Positions 20,813-25,116 of a stretch of 25,116 nucleotides of DNA are shown here, in pieces (position 1 is the stretch's first letter; the number at the start of each line of letters is the position of its first letter). This DNA is from an uncultured Clostridia bacterium. Lineage in GTDB: Bacteria; Bacillota; Clostridia; Christensenellales; Aristaeellaceae. The notes under the pieces were generated by a model. The model worked only from the letters and a program-made list of their open reading frames with translations. It did not search any database and was not told where the DNA came from. The position numbers were made by a program, and so were the translations under genes. The stretch is taken from contig CANQGC010000008.1 of assembly GCA_947600345.1 (NCBI GenBank), positions 1-25,116 on the forward strand, in the 5' to 3' direction.

Positions 20813-21658
20813 CTACTCCTTCACGCCACCGAGGGTTACGCCCTCGATGATGAAGCGGGACAGGAACAGGTAGACGATGATGATCGGCACGATGGCGATC
20901 AAAATCAGCATGTACACCTTGCCCATGTCGAACTTCAAAAAGTCCGCGCTGCGCAGGCTGGCGATCATGATCGGCAGCGTCTGGCGGGTCTTCGTCGTGA
21001 TGACCAACGCCGGAACGAAGTAGTTATTCCACGCGCCCACGAAGGAGAAGATCGCCTGCACCGCGATCGCCGGCTTCAAAATCGGGAATACCACCTGGTT
21101 GAACGTGCGGAACTCGCCGGAGCCGTCGATGCGCGCCGCCTCCACCAAATCTTTGGGCAGATTCGACTGCATGTAGCTATACATGAAGTAGAACACCGCA
21201 GGGGAGGCGATGGCGGGGATGATCAGCGGGTAGAGCGTGTCGTCCAGGTGCATGTTGGTGATCAGGCGCAAAAAGCCCAGCGCGCACACCTGCGTCGGCA
21301 TCACCAGGATCATCATGATGAACATGAAGGCCGGCTTTTTCAGTTTGAAGTCGTACACGTAGAGGCCGTAGGCCGTCATCGCCGAGAAGTAGGTGCTCAG
21401 GATCGCGCAGCCGGAGGATACGATCAGGCTGTTGAGTATGCCGTTGAGGATCGGCACGTTGGCGTCGTTGAGCACGTTCTTGAGGTTCTGGATGAAGTTT
21501 GTGCCCGGCAGGAAGGAGAAGCCCTTCTGCAGATCGATGTGCGTCCGCGTCGCGTTGACGATCAGTATGTAGAAGAAGAACAGGCACAGAAACGACAGGA
21601 AGATCAGCAGCGCGTGCATCAGCACCGAGCCCAGCTTGGAATGTTTCTCTTGCTTCAT
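20813..21658 (-). CDS. sugar ABC transporter permease (MalG type), second cassette
   Basis: 281 residues from ATG 21658, preceded by GAGGAGGTGG; the GTG three codons upstream lies inside that site. Six spans, starting with LIFLSFLCLFFFYILIVNAT; the EAA loop is EAARIDGSGEFRTFNQVVFP and the C-terminus IIEGVTLGGVKE is typical. The N-terminal periplasmic stretch (HIDLQKGFSFLPGTNFIQNLKN) is usual for this class. Works with the upstream permease (13-bp gap). Substrate is not indicated by any enzyme gene nearby. Repeat copy C begins 22 bp after the stop. Confidence 0.95.
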   Translation of the reverse strand: MKQEKHSKLGSVLMHALLIFLSFLCLFFFYILIVNATRTHIDLQKGFSFLPGTNFIQNLKNVLNDANVPILNGILNSLIVSSGCAILSTYFSAMTAYGLYVYDFKLKKPAFMFIMMILVMPTQVCALGFLRLITNMHLDDTLYPLIIPAIASPAVFYFMYSYMQSNLPKDLVEAARIDGSGEFRTFNQVVFPILKPAIAVQAIFSFVGAWNNYFVPALVITTKTRQTLPIMIASLRSADFLKFDMGKVYMLILIAIVPIIIVYLFLSRFIIEGVTLGGVKE

Positions 21659-21671
21659 GCTTGCCACCTCC

Positions 21672-22580
21672 TCAGGTTTCCTTGTTCATCATGCGGTAGA
21701 CCAGGAAGCACAGGATCGCGCTGATGATGAACAGGTAGACCGAAAGCGCGCCGGCCATGCCGTAGTTCTTGCTGGCCAGGTGCTTGTTCAGGTACATGAT
21801 GAGCGTCATGGACGTGCGGTTGGGCGTGCCTTCGCCGTTGGTGAGGATCTGCGGCACGTCGAACATCTGCAGGCCGCCGATCATCGAGGTGATGAGGGTA
21901 TAGCCCAGGATCGGGCGGATCAGCGGCAGCGTGATCTTGAAGAAGGTCTGGCGGTTGGTGCAGCCGTCCAGTTCCGCCGCCTCGAACAGCGTCGGGTTGA
22001 TGCCCATGATGGCCGCCATCAGCATGATGGTGGTGTTGCCGAACCACATCAGGAAGTTCATCAGGCCCACCAATCCGCGCGTGCCGCCCACCGTGGCCAT
22101 GAAGCGCACGGCCTCGGTGGTGATGCCGTGGTTGACCAGGAAGGAGTTGATCGGGCCGCTGTCGGAGAACAGCGTGAAGAACAGCATGGAGAACGCCGCC
22201 GCCATGATCAGGTTGGGCAGGTAGATGACCACCTTGAAGAACTGCTTGCCGTGGATCTTGATGCGGGCGCTGGCGAACCACTGGGCCAGCAGGAGCGAGA
22301 CCACGATCTGCGGCACGAAGCCGATGATCCAGAGTATGAAGGTGTTGCCCGCGTACTTGGGCAGGTCGGTGGTCAGCAGCTCCAGGTAGTTCCGCATGCC
22401 CACGAAGTTCGGGCCGATCTGCTTCAGGCCCGAGCGGTAGTACTCGAAGAAGCTATAGCGGATCGTATCCAGCAGCGGAAAGAACGAAAAGACGAAGAAC
22501 GATACGAAGAAGGGGAGGATAAAGATGTAGCCCCACTTCGCGTAGCTGATTCCCCGCCTTCCGGGAACGGACTTTTTCAT
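21672..22580 (-). CDS. sugar ABC transporter permease (MalF/UgpA/LplB type), second cassette
   Basis: 302 residues from ATG 22580; an ATG three codons earlier (22589) touches the AGAAGGG site and has no spacing. Six spans starting at WGYIFILPFFVSFFVFSFFPLL; the EAA loop is EAAELDGCTNRQTFFKITLP. FFEYYRSGLKQIGPNFVGMRNY is the usual first extracellular region. Preceded by the binding-protein gene and an intercistronic hairpin. No glycoside hydrolase accompanies this cassette within the window, so its sugar is unknown. Confidence 0.94.
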   Translation of the reverse strand: MKKSVPGRRGISYAKWGYIFILPFFVSFFVFSFFPLLDTIRYSFFEYYRSGLKQIGPNFVGMRNYLELLTTDLPKYAGNTFILWIIGFVPQIVVSLLLAQWFASARIKIHGKQFFKVVIYLPNLIMAAAFSMLFFTLFSDSGPINSFLVNHGITTEAVRFMATVGGTRGLVGLMNFLMWFGNTTIMLMAAIMGINPTLFEAAELDGCTNRQTFFKITLPLIRPILGYTLITSMIGGLQMFDVPQILTNGEGTPNRTSMTLIMYLNKHLASKNYGMAGALSVYLFIISAILCFLVYRMMNKET

Positions 22581-22620
22581 TTCAAACATCCCTTCTTATT
22601 CAGAATGAAAGGTATGAATG

Positions 22621-22664
22621 CGGCGGGCCGCAGATGCCGCGCTCGCGCAGCGTGCGGCCCGCCG
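22621..22664 (-). terminator. intercistronic hairpin between binding protein and permease genes
   Basis: CGGCGGGCCGCA (22621-22632) pairs perfectly with TGCGGCCCGCCG (22653-22664); 12 bp, 20-nt loop that can itself pair (GCGC...GCGC). No T tract. Same position as the hairpin at 11962-11987 in the first cassette. Confidence 0.6.
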
Positions 22665-22701
22665 TTCAATCCTTCGGGCGCGGAAGCCCGGGAATCAGCG
22701 C

Positions 22702-24027
22702 TTACGGCCAGACGATGTCGGTGATCTCCGGGAAGAGCTCCTTGATCGCCATCTCAAAGTTGGCCTTGGCGGTATCGAAGTCCACGTTGCCGTCGAAGTA
22801 ATCGTGGAAGGAGGTCTGGATCTTCTCGTTGCAGCCCTGGTCGTAGGCGGACACGTTGCTCATGTCGATGGTCGGAGCGACGGTGGAGAACAGGGCGATG
22901 TGGTTCTGGCCGCCCAGGAACGCGGAGCCGAAGTCCGGGTCCTCGGCGATCTCCTGCATGCCGGAGACGGTGTTGGTGTAGTCCTGGATGCTCTCGTTGA
23001 GCGTCATTTCCTTCATGATGTCCTTGTTGCAGGTCAGCTGCAGCATCACGTCCTTGACCAGCTCGGGGTTATCCGTGCCGCGCGCGGCCGCCAGCCAGGT
23101 GCCGCCCCAGTAGTAGGGCTGGGGGCCTTCGCACACGGCCCAGTCGCCGAAGCCCGCCTCGCCGGCGTTGCCGACCAGCGTGAAGTTGATGCCCCAGGTG
23201 GAGTAGAAGAAGCCGAACACCTTGCCGTCGGCGCCCTGGTCGGTGGTCCAGGTGTCGCCCCACAGCGAGGACTTGTGGTTGTAGCCCTGCTCGGTGAACT
23301 CCTTGGTCTGCTCGATCCAGGCCACGATGTTCGGGTCCACGGTCAGCGTGGTGCCGGTCACCCAGGGAGCGGACACGTTGTTGGAGAAGGTGCGGAAGGT
23401 ATCGTCGTAGCCGGAGACCATGTAGTAGCCCTTCTCCTTGGCCTTCGCGGCGACGTCCGCGAACTTCGTCCAGTCGGACAGCGCGGCCTGGACCTCGGTG
23501 GGGTCGTCGGTGCCGAGCACGTCCTTGGCGATGGAGCGGCGATAGGCGAACAGGCCGGGGGCCGCCTGCCAGGAGGTGCCGCGCTGCTCGCCGTTGGCGT
23601 CGGTCACGATGTCGCGGGTGTACTGGTATTGATCGGCCAGGTCCTCCTCGGTGATGCCCAGCTCAGAGAGCGGCATGGCCACGTCCACGTCGGCGTCCAC
23701 GTACTTGAGCGCGTAGTCGGCCTCCATCAGGAAGATGTCGATCTTGTCGTCGTCCGCGGCGTCGGCCTGGGCCATCAGCGCCTCGTCCAGCTTGTTCTGG
23801 TAGTTGTTGTCCTGGTTGGGGTTGATCGTCCACTTGACGATGGTGCCGTCGGTCAGCGTGGTGGTGGACTTATCCGCGGCCACCTCGGCGACGTTCGGAT
23901 AGTAGTCGTTGAAGCGGCTCTGGAACTCGTCGTTCCAGCACCAGATGTTGAGCACGCCGCCCTCCGCCATCGCGCAGGTACCCAGCAGCATCAGTAACGC
24001 CAGCAGCAAACTCATGAGCTTCTTCAT
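22702..24027 (-). CDS. sugar ABC transporter substrate-binding protein, second cassette
   Basis: 441 residues from ATG 24027, with GGGAGGA upstream. Signal peptide KKLMSLLLALLMLLGTCAMA: likely cleavage after AMA (21), or lipidation at Cys18 if LGTC is tolerated as a lipobox (Thr at -1 is unusual). The mature N-terminus GGVLNIWCWNDEFQSRFNDYYP is typical of family 1 sugar-binding proteins. W/Y-rich ligand region near VCEGPQPYYWGGTWLAAARGTDNPEL. First gene of the minus-strand cassette, divergent from an AraC-family gene that probably controls it. No ATPase gene nearby. Confidence 0.93.
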   Translation of the reverse strand: MKKLMSLLLALLMLLGTCAMAEGGVLNIWCWNDEFQSRFNDYYPNVAEVAADKSTTTLTDGTIVKWTINPNQDNNYQNKLDEALMAQADAADDDKIDIFLMEADYALKYVDADVDVAMPLSELGITEEDLADQYQYTRDIVTDANGEQRGTSWQAAPGLFAYRRSIAKDVLGTDDPTEVQAALSDWTKFADVAAKAKEKGYYMVSGYDDTFRTFSNNVSAPWVTGTTLTVDPNIVAWIEQTKEFTEQGYNHKSSLWGDTWTTDQGADGKVFGFFYSTWGINFTLVGNAGEAGFGDWAVCEGPQPYYWGGTWLAAARGTDNPELVKDVMLQLTCNKDIMKEMTLNESIQDYTNTVSGMQEIAEDPDFGSAFLGGQNHIALFSTVAPTIDMSNVSAYDQGCNEKIQTSFHDYFDGNVDFDTAKANFEMAIKELFPEITDIVWP

Positions 24028-24341
24028 TTTTGTTTCCTCCCTCTCAAATGCACAAGTTGGTCTGTACAAATTGGTCGCTTTGCCAAATGAAAACAGGTTT
24101 CTCTTCGCGCGAGCCGCTCCGCAACGATGTCATCCCTCCCCTTTGCGCTCTGTGCGGGCTCGCTTGTCATTTATCTGCACTTTCTAATCTTCGCTCTATA
24201 TTCATTATAGGCATCGCCGTTCCCGCGTGTATATAAGAATCGCGGCAATAATATCAGATTCATGCCTTTTGAAACTTGTCGATTTAACAGAATTCTGCTA
24301 TGATGTTTGGTACAAATTGTCAGGTAAAGGGGGGCGCCGCC
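24028..24341. promoter_or_regulatory. divergent control region of the second cassette and its AraC regulator
   Basis: 314 bp without a gene. Three matching sites: ACAAGTTGGTC (24052-24062), ACAAATTGGTC (24066-24076) and ACAAATTGTC (24312-24321), all on the plus strand; two lie in the binding-protein leader and one just past the araC promoter. A -10-like TATAAT on the minus strand (24207-24202 approximately) lacks a good -35, as expected for activator dependence. The intervening bases are otherwise unremarkable. Confidence 0.5.
24276..24304 (+). promoter_or_regulatory. promoter of the AraC-family gene
   Basis: -35 TTGTCG (24276-24281), 17-nt spacer, -10 TATGAT (24299-24304), 37 bp before the start codon. 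It ends just before one of the ACAAATTG repeats, consistent with autoregulation. Confidence 0.55.
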
Positions 24342-25116
24342 GTGGGAATGCAGCAGGAGTGGTTCCTCTGGGAGGAGCGCGACAGCCAGGAGGAGCGCCG
24401 CCACCGCCCGATGAACGAGGAGAACGCCTTCTGGCACGCCGTGACCACGGGCGATCTGGAGGCCGTGCGCCAGAACTGCCGCCAGCAGCGCTTCACCGCC
24501 GACGAGGGCGTGGGCGTGCTCTCCCGCGATCCGGTCACGAACCTCAAGTATCACTTCGTGATTACCGCCGCGCTGATCACGCGCCTCTGCGTGGGCGCCG
24601 GCATGGAGATGGAGCAGGCGTTCCGGCTGAGCGACTTCTACATCCGCAAGCTGGACGGCATCCTCGCCCTCCAGGGCATCGCCGATCTGCACGACCAGAT
24701 GGTGCTGGACTTCACCGGCAAGATGCGCCTGCTGCGCAAGAACTCCGGCGCGTCGAAGCCGGTGACGGACTGCATCGACTACATCTACGTGCACGTGCTG
24801 GAGCGCGTGACCATTGACCATCTCGCCGAATACACGGGCTTCTCCGCCAGCCACCTCTCCCGCATGTTCAAGCGGGAGACGGGCCTGTCCATCAGCGACT
24901 ACATCCGGGAGAAGAAGATCGAGAAGGCCCAGGATCTGCTCAAGTACACCGACTACAGCCTGATCGAGGTGGCCAACCGGCTCTCCTTCTCCTCCCAGAG
25001 CCACTTCACCCAACAGTTCCGCGCCTTCACCGGCATGACGCCGAAGAAGTACAGGGATCTTTACAACGGGGGGAAGCTGCCCGGGGTGGTGATTTCGCGG
25101 AGGGGGGACGAGAGTT
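24342..25116 (+). CDS. AraC/YesN-family transcriptional regulator (3' end beyond window)
   Basis: At least 258 codons, open to the window end. GTG 24342 fits AAAGGGGGG (7-nt spacing); ATG 24348 is the alternative. The first about 150 residues (FLWEERDSQEERRHRP, HAVTTGDLEAVRQNC, TNLKYHFVITAALITRLCV) resemble the helical domain of YesN-type regulators that lack an obvious cupin or receiver domain. The C-terminal double HTH is clear: TIDHLAEYTGFSASHLSRMF and SLIEVANRLSFSSQSHFTQQ, then FRAFTGMTPKKYR. Divergent from the binding-protein gene, so likely its activator, possibly responding to sugar or transporter state. Confidence 0.92.
   Translation, partial: MGMQQEWFLWEERDSQEERRHRPMNEENAFWHAVTTGDLEAVRQNCRQQRFTADEGVGVLSRDPVTNLKYHFVITAALITRLCVGAGMEMEQAFRLSDFYIRKLDGILALQGIADLHDQMVLDFTGKMRLLRKNSGASKPVTDCIDYIYVHVLERVTIDHLAEYTGFSASHLSRMFKRETGLSISDYIREKKIEKAQDLLKYTDYSLIEVANRLSFSSQSHFTQQFRAFTGMTPKKYRDLYNGGKLPGVVISRRGDES

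Noticed and set aside
24171..25013. Large minus-strand reading frame opposite the AraC gene
   Set aside because: His/Leu/Val-rich antisense shadow; the plus strand encodes a clear AraC double HTH.

Overview
The window looks like a piece of chromosome from a high-GC, monoderm-type Bacillota (class Clostridia in the broad sense, probably a gut or rumen saccharolytic lineage). Evidence: strong AGGAGG-type ribosome binding sites, near-consensus sigma-A promoters (TTGACA-17-TATAAT), CUT1-type sugar ABC cassettes with no ATPase gene, a DUF624/YesL membrane protein, an AraC/YesN-type regulator and an SH3-NlpC/P60 cell-wall hydrolase. The family-level placement is inference.

Layout. 1-378 holds a modular hairpin repeat (copy A) leading into metA (379-1305). 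1306-1885 is a dense stack of palindromes between convergent metA and rluF. rluF (-) and rlmI (+) diverge from overlapping promoters. Repeat copy B (3919-4163) separates rlmI from a cysteine-rich YkgJ-like gene (-). 4758-5085 carries a candidate type I toxin-antitoxin module: a 29-residue membrane peptide with a convergent antisense RNA driven by a perfect consensus promoter. ruvC-ruvA follow, with no ruvB. A 161-bp MITE-like element flanked by TA sits exactly at the ruvA stop codon, followed by an orphan sensorless histidine kinase. An NlpC/P60 hydrolase (-) diverges from psuK-psuG (pseudouridine degradation).

10458-15719 is a sugar-uptake operon: a LacI-type operator candidate, solute-binding protein, two permeases and a cytosolic GH127 beta-L-arabinofuranosidase, ending in a strong terminator. 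It probably imports and hydrolyses L-arabinofuranosides. A Phd/RelE-type toxin-antitoxin pair follows, then a second class II hairpin array (about 16410-16680). 16712-18454 (-) is an ammonium transporter fused to a C-terminal P-II domain that lacks the uridylylation tyrosine, with a terminator-like hairpin in its leader. The minus-strand block from 24027 down to 18709 is a second sugar ABC cassette (binding protein, two permeases), then repeat copy C, a DUF624 protein and a PHP phosphoesterase. A divergent AraC-family regulator (24342 to the window end, truncated) is its probable controller.

The most unusual content is the non-coding DNA. Three class I hairpin elements (about 245-323 bp) share a fixed order of stems and a conserved 10-bp arm pair enclosing 49-50 nt. 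Two class II arrays are built from short palindromes whose stems change by compensatory substitutions between copies. One module is shared between classes, so the parts appear to be shuffled. I do not recognise these as a named family. No tRNA, rRNA or CRISPR array was seen.
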